Shown: positions 53,296 to 61,359 of the stretch, one piece after another
Layout: each line of letters opens with the position of its first letter
How positions within the stretch are numbered: position 1 is the stretch's first letter
Source: Proteocatella sphenisci DSM 23131
Lineage (GTDB): Bacteria > Bacillota > Clostridia > Peptostreptococcales > Filifactoraceae
Assembly: GCF_000423525.1 (NCBI RefSeq)
Contig: NZ_AUID01000009.1
Span: 31,414 to 95,413 of the forward strand
Reading direction: 5' to 3'
DNA length: 64,000 bases
Notes under the pieces: model-generated
Databases searched by the model: none
What the model saw: the letters and a program-made list of their open reading frames with translations, nothing else
What the model was told of the DNA's origin: nothing
Made by a program: the position numbers and the translations under genes

Positions 53296-53502
53296 TTAGT
53301 TTCCTAATATCTTACTCATAATAAATCCAAATACTGAATCTATCCCGTAGATAATAAAGGCCATAACTACTACCGTAATTAAAACTGTCGTAGTATAGCT
53401 GAGCATTTCATTTTTGGTCGGCCAATGTACCTTTTTTAACTCAGTTCTAACTTCACTGAAAAATTTCCCAAGAGAAAATTTTTCTTTCGCATCTGTTTGC
53501 AT
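53296..53502 (-). CDS. secE: Protein translocase subunit SecE
   Basis: 68-residue single-spanning membrane protein of the SecYEG channel. The amphipathic part FFSEVRTELKKVHWPTKNEM precedes one membrane helix (about 35-60), the short Gram-positive form. Confidence 0.95.
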   Translation of the reverse strand: MQTDAKEKFSLGKFFSEVRTELKKVHWPTKNEMLSYTTTVLITVVVMAFIIYGIDSVFGFIMSKILGN

Positions 53503-53523
53503 TGATTCACACCCTTTACTAAC

Positions 53524-53673
53524 TTATTTAGTTTCTTTATGTGTAGTGTGTTTCTTACAGAACTTACAATACTTTTCAAGTTCGATCCTGTCAGGATTGT
53601 TTTTCTTGTTTTTCATAGAATTGTAATTTCTTTGCTTACACTCTTGACATGCTAACGTCACTTTTACTCTCAT
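53524..53673 (-). CDS. rpmG: 50S ribosomal protein L33
   Basis: Read directly on the minus strand: 49 residues, [20 protein letters not shown] at the start and [14 protein letters not shown] at the end. The two Cys pairs (CQEC, CKFC) make it the zinc-binding form. AGGAGGT is upstream. It lies 21 nt before secE, the usual order. Confidence 0.96.
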   Translation of the reverse strand: MRVKVTLACQECKQRNYNSMKNKKNNPDRIELEKYCKFCKKHTTHKETK

Positions 53674-53752
53674 AGTGCACCTCCTATAGTGGTATTAACT
53701 AGAAGGATCCATTCCATAACATAGATTGGTGTAATTATGGTTTTACCTTTAA

Positions 53753-53781
53753 ACTTTACTACACATGTATTCGATTGTCAA
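53753..53781 (-). promoter_or_regulatory. Promoter of rpmG-secE-nusG-rplK-rplA
   Basis: TTGACA (53781-53776) and TAAAGT (53758-53753) with a 17-nt spacer. The 342-bp gap from 53674 to 54015 otherwise holds AT-rich DNA, with no further gene or clear RNA. Confidence 0.82.
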
Positions 53782-54015
53782 TATCTTTTTTGAACAATCA
53801 AAAAAACCTGTCCAAATTCTTCAGGAGCAAGTCTATAATGTAAAATAAAATTATGATTTTTAACTTTTTAATTATAACACATATTATTAAGAATTTGTAA
53901 GTTTTTTTTAAAAACTTATTTTTTATTAGCTCTTATTTTACATCTCTTGCAAATTAAAGGATTAACGTTTATTATTAAAAGTATTATGTGTAATTGTATT
54001 TTTTAATGGGAGGAT

Positions 54016-54699
54016 ATGAACTTGAAGAATAAGGATATACAGTTTATGGAGAATTCGCTTCCATTTTGGAAAGACCTTTCAGCAATTGAAAAAAACATTT
54101 TGAGTGATAGTCTAATAAAAAAAAATTATAAAAAAGGCAGCATAATAGGTCATTCAGAAAATGAATGCACTGGCTTTTTAATGGTAAAATCAGGTCAACT
54201 CAGGGTATACAGCCATTCTCAGGAGGGAAAACAAATTACACTTTACCGCCTTTTAGAAATGGACAGCTGTATATTCAGTGCGTCGTGTATGCTTAGAAAT
54301 ATTAATTTTGAAATAAGTATCGATATCGAAAAAGACAGCGAAATTTTTATTATTCCCGCTGATATTTTTGACGATATAAGCAGTCGCAGCCTCGCAGTAA
54401 AGAGTTTCACCCTGGATCTTGTAAGTTCGAGGTTTTCTGACGTAATGTGGATATTTGAACAATATGTATTTACTAATATGGCCTCTCGTCTCTCAGGTGT
54501 ACTGCTTGACCAGGTTTCGCTTTCAGGTTCAGATGAACTCAACCTTACTCATGAGCATATAGCTCGCGAACTTGGAACAGCAAGAGAAGTAATAACCAGG
54601 CTTTTGAAACAATTTCAGACGGATAAACTGCTTAGGATATCCAGAAACAAAGTTGAAATTATAGACAAAAATGGTCTCAAAAAAATACACGGAGATTAA
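54016..54699 (+). CDS. Crp/Fnr-family transcriptional regulator
   Basis: 227 residues: an N-terminal cyclic-nucleotide-binding-type barrel (about 10-135, KKGSIIGHSENECTGFLMVK) and a C-terminal winged helix-turn-helix (HEHIARELGTAREVITRLL). No cysteine cluster typical of Fnr is present, so oxygen sensing by a [4Fe-4S] cluster is unlikely. The effector is unknown. The ATG at 54016 is only 2 nt from GGGAGG, while a TTG two codons in (54022) has better spacing and may be the true start. It lies 21 nt before a ferredoxin-nitroreductase gene, which it probably controls. Confidence 0.85.
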   Translation: MNLKNKDIQFMENSLPFWKDLSAIEKNILSDSLIKKNYKKGSIIGHSENECTGFLMVKSGQLRVYSHSQEGKQITLYRLLEMDSCIFSASCMLRNINFEISIDIEKDSEIFIIPADIFDDISSRSLAVKSFTLDLVSSRFSDVMWIFEQYVFTNMASRLSGVLLDQVSLSGSDELNLTHEHIARELGTAREVITRLLKQFQTDKLLRISRNKVEIIDKNGLKKIHGD

Positions 54700-54720
54700 T
54701 ATTAAAGGAGAAAAATTATA

Positions 54721-55542
54721 ATGATGAAAGTTGATATTGAAAAATGTATTGGTTGCGGCCTTTGTGTCAAAGACTGTTTTCCAGGTGATATAAAAATGGT
54801 ATCAGACAAAGCAAAAATAAGAAATATCGCATGTTTCAAATGTGGACATTGCATCGCTGTCTGCCCTGCCAATGCAATTTCTACAGATGAATATAATATG
54901 GATGAAATCAAGGAATACTCAAAAGAGAAATTTGATATAGACCCTGAAAACCTCTTGAATTTCATTAAGTTTAGAAGAAGCATAAGACAATTTAAAACAA
55001 TCGATGTAGCAAAAGATAAACTAGAGGCTATCATTGAGGCTGGTAGATTCACTCAAACCGGAGCCAATGCTCAAGATGTGTCTTATACAGTAGTCAGGGA
55101 AAATCTTGCCGAAATAAAAGAGCTTACTTACGAAACTCTAAATCATATAGGAGAACAGATACTCTCAAATCCTTCACCCGAAAATCAAGCTTATACCAGA
55201 TATGCCAAGATGTGGATTAATATGTACAAAAAATATAAAGAAAATCCTGTGGAAAATGATAAATTATTTTGTAATGCTCCGGCAATTATAATAACCACCG
55301 CATTTTCTGACGTTAATGCCGCGCTTGCATCTTCAAATATGGAACTTATGGCAAATTCACTTACTTTGGGCACATTCTTCAGTGGTTTCTTTGTAAGAGC
55401 AGCAAGTGCAAATCCAGAGATAAGAGATATTGTTGGAATTCCAGAAGGCAAACACATAGTGACTTGTATGACAGTTGGTTACCCAGATGTCCAGTACAAA
55501 AGGTCTGTACCAAGAAAGGCCGCTGAAGTTTCCTGGAAATAA
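54721..55542 (+). CDS. Ferredoxin-nitroreductase fusion protein
   Basis: 273 residues. Residues 1-60 form a 2[4Fe-4S] ferredoxin domain (CIGCGLCVKDCFP, CFKCGHCIAVCPANA), and residues about 80-270 form a nitroreductase FMN domain (FRRSIRQFKTIDVAKDKLE, FTQTGANAQDVSYTVV). Such fusions use low-potential electrons to reduce flavin-bound substrates that are mostly unidentified. Co-transcribed with the Crp-like regulator upstream. It converges on the next gene with only 3 nt between stops, and no terminator is visible there. Confidence 0.87.
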   Translation: MMKVDIEKCIGCGLCVKDCFPGDIKMVSDKAKIRNIACFKCGHCIAVCPANAISTDEYNMDEIKEYSKEKFDIDPENLLNFIKFRRSIRQFKTIDVAKDKLEAIIEAGRFTQTGANAQDVSYTVVRENLAEIKELTYETLNHIGEQILSNPSPENQAYTRYAKMWINMYKKYKENPVENDKLFCNAPAIIITTAFSDVNAALASSNMELMANSLTLGTFFSGFFVRAASANPEIRDIVGIPEGKHIVTCMTVGYPDVQYKRSVPRKAAEVSWK

Positions 55543-55545
55543 TCT

Positions 55546-56244
55546 TCACTTTACATTTTCAAATATGTTTCTGATGTTTTGGCACTCACCAAATACCACT
55601 ATAGTATCTCCTTCCTGGAGAATGGTTTTGTTACCTATAATACGCATATATTCATACTCGCGTTTGATCATCAAAACATTTATATTGAATTTATTTTTAA
55701 GAGGTGTATCTTCAAGAGCTACACCTCTTAAAATATCTGGAATATTTGAAATAATGATTTCTGCCAGTGCATTATCATCATACGAATCAAGTATTATCAC
55801 CACATTTGAATATTTTCCAAATATGATTCTGTTTCCAAGTTTTTCTACATAGTGATCAAAATTCTTTTTTATTCCGGGAATACTTTTTAAAGCCATAAAG
55901 ATGAGCAGTATACTTAGAAGTGTTATGGAGATTGGCCAAAGGGTTTTAACCTGTATGCTATTCATCCTTATTACAATATTTACAACTGCAGAAACTATGG
56001 TTACTGTGAAGGCATATCCAAATATCATAGTTATCCTTGCCAGTTTGCTTCTTACTCTGGATGATGTGATCAGCTCACTGTCAGAAGTCGTAAAGCCGGA
56101 GTTTGTAAGCATTGAAGTCACCTGAAACTTGGCCTTGGCTTCGGTAAGACCAGTGAGGCGAAAAAGTACAGTAAAAATCTCATTTATAAGAACGTACACA
56201 AGTATAAATATTACAAAAAAAACCATGGCGCTTACAAAGCTCAT
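55546..56244 (-). CDS. Membrane protein with C-terminal TrkA-C (RCK-C) domain
   Basis: 232 residues. Three hydrophobic segments (about 5-25, 65-90, 95-115) are followed by a cytoplasmic region ending in a TrkA-C-like domain (MIKREYEYMRIIGNKTILQ, EGDTIVVFGE). The segment KFQVTSMLTNSGFTTSDSEL between the first two helices resembles a short ion-channel-like motif, but no complete transporter is present. A role in ion or ligand sensing is possible and unproven. Its start overlaps the end region of the EamA gene (2 nt apart), suggesting co-expression. Confidence 0.72.
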   Translation of the reverse strand: MSFVSAMVFFVIFILVYVLINEIFTVLFRLTGLTEAKAKFQVTSMLTNSGFTTSDSELITSSRVRSKLARITMIFGYAFTVTIVSAVVNIVIRMNSIQVKTLWPISITLLSILLIFMALKSIPGIKKNFDHYVEKLGNRIIFGKYSNVVIILDSYDDNALAEIIISNIPDILRGVALEDTPLKNKFNINVLMIKREYEYMRIIGNKTILQEGDTIVVFGECQNIRNIFENVK

Positions 56245-56246
56245 AT

Positions 56247-57152
56247 TTATAACCCCTTCTTAATGTAATCAAGTATGTAGTCCAGACTCTGTATTGTTAT
56301 TACCGCCATTACTATAAGCACAGCCCCCAGTATCTGTTTTGTACTGAGCACTTCTCCCAGTATAAGGTATGCCGAAAGAGAAGCCACCACAGTCTCAGAC
56401 ATGCCAATTATGTTTACAGCTGAAGGCGCCAGATACCTGAATCCCTTTAGATATAGGGTAAATGGGACTATGGTACCAAATATGGCTAAGTATCCAATAA
56501 AAAGCAGCTCAGAGCTTGATCTTCCTGCCCAGAGAATCCACGGCGGACATATGAACATATATATCAGAGCTCCAGTTGCCATCCCAAATGTAAGCACAGT
56601 CCATGGATCATAATTTCCCGTACATTTTTGTCCATAAATAATATAAAAAGCACTGCAAAATGCAGATATAAGTCCCGCTACTACCCCGTCAATATTTAAT
56701 TTTATCCCCAAGCCTGCTCCACCAAAAATAATAAAATAACTACCTGCCATAGCAAAAACAAGCGCTATCCCCTTTGAGAGTTTCATCTTTTCCTTAAGTA
56801 CAATTGAGCAGTATGCCGTTATTATAATAGGTGAAAGATATTGAATAAATATTGCAAGACTTACATTTAGCCTTGCTATAGCATAATAGTATGTCCCTTG
56901 CATAAGCGTCATTGATATTCCCAGAATTCCAATTTTTTTAAGGCCCGTGCTGCTTACCTGCAAGAGATTACTGTGTCCCATGGCCAGATATATTATACAT
57001 ATTACTGCCGCAAGAGATATCCTCATGTTAGAAACAGCAATGGGATCTATATCTGTATTGAAAATCATTTTTGCAACAGTTCCTGAAATCCCCCAAAAAA
57101 ATGCAGCTCCCAAAATCAGAAGCGCCCCCTTAGTCTGCGTGTTCATCTTCAC
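56247..57152 (-). CDS. EamA-family (DMT) transporter
   Basis: 301-residue membrane protein with ten hydrophobic segments in two EamA repeats: GALLILGAAFFWGISGTVAK opening the first and GVVAGLISAFCSAFYIIYG the second, with GEVLSTKQILGAVLIVMAV near the end. Such proteins export amino acids or other metabolites. The substrate is unknown. It is preceded by the terminator of the radical SAM operon. Confidence 0.87.
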   Translation of the reverse strand: MKMNTQTKGALLILGAAFFWGISGTVAKMIFNTDIDPIAVSNMRISLAAVICIIYLAMGHSNLLQVSSTGLKKIGILGISMTLMQGTYYYAIARLNVSLAIFIQYLSPIIITAYCSIVLKEKMKLSKGIALVFAMAGSYFIIFGGAGLGIKLNIDGVVAGLISAFCSAFYIIYGQKCTGNYDPWTVLTFGMATGALIYMFICPPWILWAGRSSSELLFIGYLAIFGTIVPFTLYLKGFRYLAPSAVNIIGMSETVVASLSAYLILGEVLSTKQILGAVLIVMAVITIQSLDYILDYIKKGL

Positions 57153-57170
57153 CTCATATATTAATATTTC

Positions 57171-57220
57171 AAAAAATCTCCACTGCTGGATTCTGCAGGC
57201 TCCTGTGTCCTCAGCAGCGG
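57171..57220 (-). terminator. Terminator of the radical SAM operon
   Basis: CCGCTGCTG pairs with CAGCAGTGG on the minus strand across a 23-nt loop, with TTTTTT a few nt after the stem. The GC-rich stem stands out in AT-rich DNA. Confidence 0.7.
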
Positions 57221-57245
57221 TTTTGATGTTAATAGAGTTATTATA

Positions 57246-58613
57246 TCATAATTGCCCCTTATTTAGGCTGTGTTTTTCAATTGTTTTTTTAATTTTTTCT
57301 CTCAACCAAACCTCATCAAATTCACTTTTGTAAAGAAATTTCGTTTCATTTTCAAAATCCCAGTCATCATCTTTAATATCCCTTACCCTGTTGTACAAAT
57401 TTGAACCCGGAAGTGGATATGGAAGATTGAATGAAATTTCATCAAGACCCAAAGAGAGCGCGAATTCAAAAGTTGTCTCAATGGTGTCAATTGTTTCACC
57501 TGGGTAACCCACTATAAAAAACCCTCCGCATTCTATACCTTGATTTTTAAATATATCTACTCCCCGTTTGACTTTTTTTATATCTACATGCTTGTTCATG
57601 ATTTTAAGCACCTCATCGCTTCCTGATTCAATTCCAAGATAAACCTTGTTACACCCTGCTAGCTTCATCTTGTTTGCAGTTTCATCACTTATGCTGTCAA
57701 CTCTGGAAAGACAGCTCCAGTTGATTTTGAAATCACTTTCATTCATCCTGTCGCAAAAGGCACCTATATAATGATCATTTAAAGTAAATAAATCATCCGC
57801 TATCCACAACGAATCATATCCAAATCTCACAATATCTTGTATCTCTTTAAATATCGAGTCCATATTCCTGAATCTTACCTTATTCCCAAATATTGGTTTT
57901 GAGCAAAAATCACAGTCAAAAGGACATCCATAGGTCATCATTATTGTGGCACTCTTGTACCCAGAACTTTTAAAGCAAAGGTCCTGATATTTTTTATGGT
58001 CATAACCACTTCTGTCTGTCATTTTGAGCCTGTCTATTTGCTCTTCGCTAAGATTGACTTCTGGAACACTCACTAATGTTTTTTCAGAATTTATATTTTT
58101 TTGATCATTTATATATCCGTATATTCCTGAATAAATGTTTATGTCTCTACTATTTAAAAAGTCTGAAATCCTGTCATTTTCAGTTATATTGACCTTTTTA
58201 GCAATTTTTTCGGCAAATTCAAGGTAATCAAAGCAGAACTGTGGCACACTAAGTGCACCTTCTCCTCTGAAGACTAAATCAAATTTTTGAGCAAATTTTT
58301 CTGGATAAAGACTGGGGAGCGGTCCACCCGTTATAAAAAGGCTTTGCGGGCTTATGAGCCTTAGGGTTTCTAAGAGTTTCAGTGCATTTTGAGACATAGT
58401 AGTCATTATGTATATGCCAATAATGTCTGCTCCAAATTCTCTTGCAACCTTGAGCGCCTCTTCAATAGTGAGAAAAGTACAGTCAAGTTTTACTACTTCT
58501 AAACCCTTATCCTTCATTCCAGAAGAAAGCACCGATATCCCAAGAGGATGAAAAATCTGTCCTTTCGTCTCATTTGTCAGAAAGTAGGGATATATTAACA
58601 TAACTTTATTCAT
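57246..58613 (-). CDS. B12-binding-type radical SAM enzyme
   Basis: 455 residues. An N-terminal Rossmann domain of the cobalamin-binding type (about 1-140; FHPLGISVLSSGMKDKG, ADIIGIYIMTTMSQNALKLL, ITGGPLPSLYPEKF) lacks the DxHxxG histidine. The radical SAM core follows with MTYGCPFDCDFCSKPIFG (CxxxCxxC near residue 233), CNKVYLGIESGSDEVLKIMN and GFFIVGYPGETIDT. This is the layout of BchE/HpnJ-like class B enzymes, which carry out methylations, rearrangements or ring formation. The start at 58613 overlaps the upstream stop region (ATG 2 nt after TGA), so it is translationally coupled to the gene before it. The reaction cannot be predicted. Confidence 0.85.
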   Translation of the reverse strand: MNKVMLIYPYFLTNETKGQIFHPLGISVLSSGMKDKGLEVVKLDCTFLTIEEALKVAREFGADIIGIYIMTTMSQNALKLLETLRLISPQSLFITGGPLPSLYPEKFAQKFDLVFRGEGALSVPQFCFDYLEFAEKIAKKVNITENDRISDFLNSRDINIYSGIYGYINDQKNINSEKTLVSVPEVNLSEEQIDRLKMTDRSGYDHKKYQDLCFKSSGYKSATIMMTYGCPFDCDFCSKPIFGNKVRFRNMDSIFKEIQDIVRFGYDSLWIADDLFTLNDHYIGAFCDRMNESDFKINWSCLSRVDSISDETANKMKLAGCNKVYLGIESGSDEVLKIMNKHVDIKKVKRGVDIFKNQGIECGGFFIVGYPGETIDTIETTFEFALSLGLDEISFNLPYPLPGSNLYNRVRDIKDDDWDFENETKFLYKSEFDEVWLREKIKKTIEKHSLNKGQL

Positions 58614-58614
58614 C

Positions 58615-59439
58615 TCATTCAATCTCCTTTTCCACCTTTTCAAAATAGACTTTGTAGGAATAGTCTTTGAATCCACAAGCGGAACATTTTAGCTCGCTCT
58701 CAAAACCCGCCCAGTTGTAACCTCCAGATAACTCTCTGCCCCAAAACAATACTGATTCTATATCTGCAGGTACACAGATTTCTTCCATATAACACATCAA
58801 TCCCAGCGATGGGCTTTTTAACATGTGGGATTTTTCATTTTTAACAAGGCTTTTTTCAATCTTTTGCCAGCCACCAGGTGGATCTGATTCCAGTCCACAT
58901 ATTACCGACCTGGAAAATAATTCTCCACCAATTTCGTTCATTATAAAAAACTTGTATTTTTCTAATCCGACATTAGATTCTGCAGTAACATGTATATCAG
59001 ATTCTCCCAGGATATATCTCGCTTTTATATATCCAAGTGATTCTATTTTTTTAAAATCCGTACTGATTCTCAGCAAGCGCCTGAGTCTGGTTCCCATTTT
59101 CAAAATCGGTCCCTGAAAAGCCTCTGATTTCATGTAAATTTTGGATGCTGTCATTTCCAGAAATGTAGTAATCAAGGGGCTTGATTTTTGAAAAAAAGTC
59201 CATTCCAGCCTCATGTCAATCCTGTACTCTACATCTATAATCTTATCCAAATGGCCAGATTTACAAATTTTTTCTATAGAGCAAAAATAGGTTCTATTAT
59301 TATATTGAATGGCAAAGGCGCCGAGTCCCATTCCTTCTTGGACTATCAATACTCCATCATGATAAGCTAGTAATCCTCTTGGTATCCCCTTTGATATTCC
59401 TTCTCCATAATAATTCTCATCAAACTTGAATTCTATCAT
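58615..59439 (-). CDS. Unrecognised protein coupled to a radical SAM enzyme
   Basis: 274 residues that match no family I recognise. It appears soluble, with mixed strand and helix content and many aromatic residues. The centre is rich in Arg/Lys (MGTRLRRLLRISTDFKK), and a glycine/tryptophan cluster (LFWGRELSGGYNWAGFE) precedes a C-terminal CSACG pair that could bind metal. It has no signal peptide or membrane helix. CTGGAG precedes the start. The downstream radical SAM gene is translationally coupled, so it may be a partner, a substrate-binding protein or a second enzyme in the same pathway. Confidence 0.6.
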   Translation of the reverse strand: MIEFKFDENYYGEGISKGIPRGLLAYHDGVLIVQEGMGLGAFAIQYNNRTYFCSIEKICKSGHLDKIIDVEYRIDMRLEWTFFQKSSPLITTFLEMTASKIYMKSEAFQGPILKMGTRLRRLLRISTDFKKIESLGYIKARYILGESDIHVTAESNVGLEKYKFFIMNEIGGELFSRSVICGLESDPPGGWQKIEKSLVKNEKSHMLKSPSLGLMCYMEEICVPADIESVLFWGRELSGGYNWAGFESELKCSACGFKDYSYKVYFEKVEKEIE

Positions 59440-59640
59440 ATAATCTCCAGTTTAGTATGTATTTTAAAAATTATTCTGAATTTCATTTAAAGGTATTCAT
59501 ATAACTGTTTTTACCCCTGTTGGCACGTCATTAATCTTAATTATATAATTAATTTTTTAATATTCAAATAGTCCTTTTGCTTTATTTGTGATATAATAGA
59601 TTTCTTACAAAGTTCAAATATTGAGAAAAGAGAATGAAAA

Positions 59641-60042
59641 ATGAGAAATCATCAGCTTGAAAAGAAAATCATAAAAATAGACAAAGATATAGAAGGTCTT
59701 AATATTGCAAAAAAATACCTTTCTAACCCGGAAGAAATCGAAGATGTAAAAGTTGGCCTCAACAGAGAAAGACAACTTATGATCTTTGGACTTTATGAAG
59801 AAGACAATCAATCTAGATTAGAGTGCCTGGAATTGCTTTTAGAATTAGTTGGAAAAGAATTGCTGAAAGAAGAACAATTAGAGCTTCTTGAGAATATTAA
59901 GGCAATATACGGAAGAAGATTCCCAGATGTAAGCAAAGCCAGCAATGGCTTAAATGCCTGGCTTAATTTTGTAGACGTTACATGCGAATGGATTCAAAAT
60001 GAAAATTCAGATTGGGCAAAGCTTATAATTAAATCAATTTAA
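59641..60042 (+). CDS. Small helical protein of unknown function
   Basis: 133 residues, charged and mostly helical (NHQLEKKIIKIDKDIEGL, then LLLELVGKELLKEEQLELL), with a C-terminal part richer in Trp. No family recognised and no membrane segment. An extended -10 promoter (TGATATAAT, with TATAAT at 59592-59597) lies upstream. The ribosome-binding site is weak (AAGAGA). It converges on the tiny-ORF operon and shares its terminator. Confidence 0.6.
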   Translation: MRNHQLEKKIIKIDKDIEGLNIAKKYLSNPEEIEDVKVGLNRERQLMIFGLYEEDNQSRLECLELLLELVGKELLKEEQLELLENIKAIYGRRFPDVSKASNGLNAWLNFVDVTCEWIQNENSDWAKLIIKSI

Positions 60043-60045
60043 TTT

Positions 60046-60084
60046 AAAAACACCAGCAGCTCTTACGAGATCCTGGTGTTTTTT
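60046..60084. terminator. Bidirectional terminator shared by the 133-aa gene and the tiny-ORF operon
   Basis: AAAAACACCAG pairs with CTGGTGTTTTT, with an inner CTC/GAG stem and T runs on both strands. Confidence 0.9.
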
Positions 60085-60097
60085 ACATTTATAATTT

Positions 60098-60244
60098 TTA
60101 TTTGATTTTTTCTTTATTTAATTTTACCGATTCTTCTATAAGCGAAGTCCAAGTCTGTGTTACCGGCATGTCTATAATTTTTTTAACTAGTGAATCATTA
60201 ATTGTTTTTCCTGTTTCCATGTAATATGCTAATATACGTCTCAT
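60098..60244 (-). CDS. Tiny ORF 3 (48 aa)
   Basis: Reads MRRILAYYMETGKTINDSLV and ends in EESVKLNKEKIK. AGGAGG lies 7 nt before the ATG, a strong site that supports translation. The protein is charged and probably helical, with no membrane segment. It is the last of three small ORFs after the promoter at 60511-60540 and is followed by the shared terminator. No family is recognised. Confidence 0.6.
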   Translation of the reverse strand: MRRILAYYMETGKTINDSLVKKIIDMPVTQTWTSLIEESVKLNKEKIK

Positions 60245-60320
60245 ATTTATATCCTCCTGATTAATAAAACAAATTTAATATACATTACTTTAAATATAGT
60301 TTTGAATAATTGAGAATACG

Positions 60321-60401
60321 CTAGCAGAAACCCTCACCTTCGGGAGTTCCATGCAAAATAGATATTGGCATTATACGATTTTTATTTATAATAAATTCCA
60401 T
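60321..60401 (-). CDS. Tiny ORF 2 (26 aa peptide with C-terminal GEGFC)
   Basis: Starts MEFIINKNRIMPIS and ends LHGTPEGEGFC followed by TAG. AAAGGAG lies 8 nt before the ATG, so translation is likely. The peptide has one cysteine, at the very end, and no obvious membrane helix. Its start is 5 nt after the stop of tiny ORF 1, whose last codons contain its ribosome-binding site. Both peptides contain SIL(F)HG near the C-terminus. It could be a signalling or modified peptide, or simply a leader peptide; nothing proves which. Confidence 0.5.
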   Translation of the reverse strand: MEFIINKNRIMPISILHGTPEGEGFC

Positions 60402-60406
60402 ATGAG

Positions 60407-60487
60407 TTACTCCTTTCCGTGAAAAAGTATACTTGCAATTTTAATAATAATACCCAGAAAAAAATACTCCGACCTAAGTCCAAGCAT
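60407..60487 (-). CDS. Tiny ORF 1 (26 aa hydrophobic peptide)
   Basis: Starts MLGLRSEYFFLGIIIK and ends ASILFHGKE. Residues 8-22 are hydrophobic and could enter a membrane. GGGAG lies only 4 nt before the ATG. The start codon is inside a hairpin (60462-60488) that ends in a T run within the ORF. Overlap of its last codons with the ribosome-binding site of tiny ORF 2 suggests translational coupling. Small hydrophobic peptides with a sequestered start resemble type I toxins or leader peptides; this is inference only. Confidence 0.45.
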   Translation of the reverse strand: MLGLRSEYFFLGIIIKIASILFHGKE

Positions 60488-60488
60488 T
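60458..60488 (-). promoter_or_regulatory. Hairpin plus T-run covering the start of tiny ORF 1
   Basis: AATGCTT-g-GACTTAGGTC-g-GAGTATT folds with a TTAG loop (including two GU pairs and one G/G mismatch) and runs straight into TTTTTTT. It could act as an early terminator, giving an RNA of about 45 nt, or block the start codon. Confidence 0.5.
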
Positions 60489-60510
60489 TATCTCCCACTT
60501 CTACAAATAT

Positions 60511-60540
60511 ATTATATCCCAGATTTCCTGGCTTTGTCAA
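60511..60540 (-). promoter_or_regulatory. Near-consensus promoter of the tiny-ORF operon with a palindromic spacer
   Basis: TTGACA (60540-60535) and TATAAT (60516-60511) with an 18-nt spacer. The spacer contains CCAGGAAATCTGG, an inverted repeat (CCAG-N5-CTGG) placed where a repressor could bind. It starts right after the ABC ATPase stop codon. Confidence 0.8.
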
Positions 60541-60554
60541 CCCTTTTTACAAAT

Positions 60555-61340
60555 TTATACTGCATGTTCAAATTCTTCATCAGAGTCTACAAGATTTTGT
60601 CTGTTGTAAATTTTTATAAGCTCAGTCTCACTTATTAAATTACTCCTTGTATCTAATATTACTTTTCCTTTATCCAGCATTATTATTCTGTCCGAATATT
60701 TTATGGCATCTCTCAGGTTGTGAGATATCATAAGAGTTGTGATATTCTCTTTTTTTACAAGCTCCATAGTTTTCTCCATAACTACTTTTGAGGTTTTTGG
60801 ATCCAGAGCTGCAGTATGTTCATCTAAAAGAAGAAGATCGGGTCTTTTCATAGTAGCCATCAAAAGTGAAAGCGACTGCCTCTGTCCACCCGAAAGAAAT
60901 TTAACCTGTGTATTTAATTTGTTTTCAAGTCCCAGGTCAAGTGTTTTTAAAACATCAGTATATTTTTGAATCCTGTCTTTTTTTACCAGCTTTCTAAATC
61001 CGAATTTTGTGCACTTCTTGTCAGCAAGTGACATGTTTTCAAGAATTGTAAGTGAAGGTGATACTCCAAGTGAAGGATTTTGATGAACTCTTCCTATATG
61101 CGCTGCTCTTTGATGTTCTTTAAGCTTGCCTAAATTTATTTCATTCAAAGATATTTCTCCTGTATCACACGACAGGACACCGCTTACCATGTTGAATAAA
61201 GTACTTTTTCCGCAGCCGTTGGCTCCAAGTATTACGGTAGTCTCACATTCATTTATATCAAGATCGAAATCCTGAAATATATTTGTTTCATTTTCAGTTC
61301 CGATATTAAAACTCTTTTTCATTCCCTTTATCTTTAACAT
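60555..61340 (-). CDS. ABC transporter ATP-binding protein
   Basis: 261 residues. Walker A VILGANGCGKSTLFNMVSG, signature FLSGGQRQSLSLLMATMKRP, Walker B LLLLDEHTAAL and the switch histidine in MISHNLRDAI are all intact. It powers the importer encoded with the permease and binding-protein genes upstream (20-nt gap). No terminator follows before the next promoter, so readthrough into the tiny-ORF operon is possible. Confidence 0.93.
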   Translation of the reverse strand: MLKIKGMKKSFNIGTENETNIFQDFDLDINECETTVILGANGCGKSTLFNMVSGVLSCDTGEISLNEINLGKLKEHQRAAHIGRVHQNPSLGVSPSLTILENMSLADKKCTKFGFRKLVKKDRIQKYTDVLKTLDLGLENKLNTQVKFLSGGQRQSLSLLMATMKRPDLLLLDEHTAALDPKTSKVVMEKTMELVKKENITTLMISHNLRDAIKYSDRIIMLDKGKVILDTRSNLISETELIKIYNRQNLVDSDEEFEHAV

Positions 61341-61359
61341 TTTATTCTCCCATCTAAGA

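Noticed and set aside
59500..59560. GC-richer patch (TGCCAACAGGGGTAAAAACAG) upstream of the radical SAM operon, considered as a riboswitch
   Set aside because: No match to cobalamin, cyclic-di-GMP or other known riboswitch cores could be made by eye.
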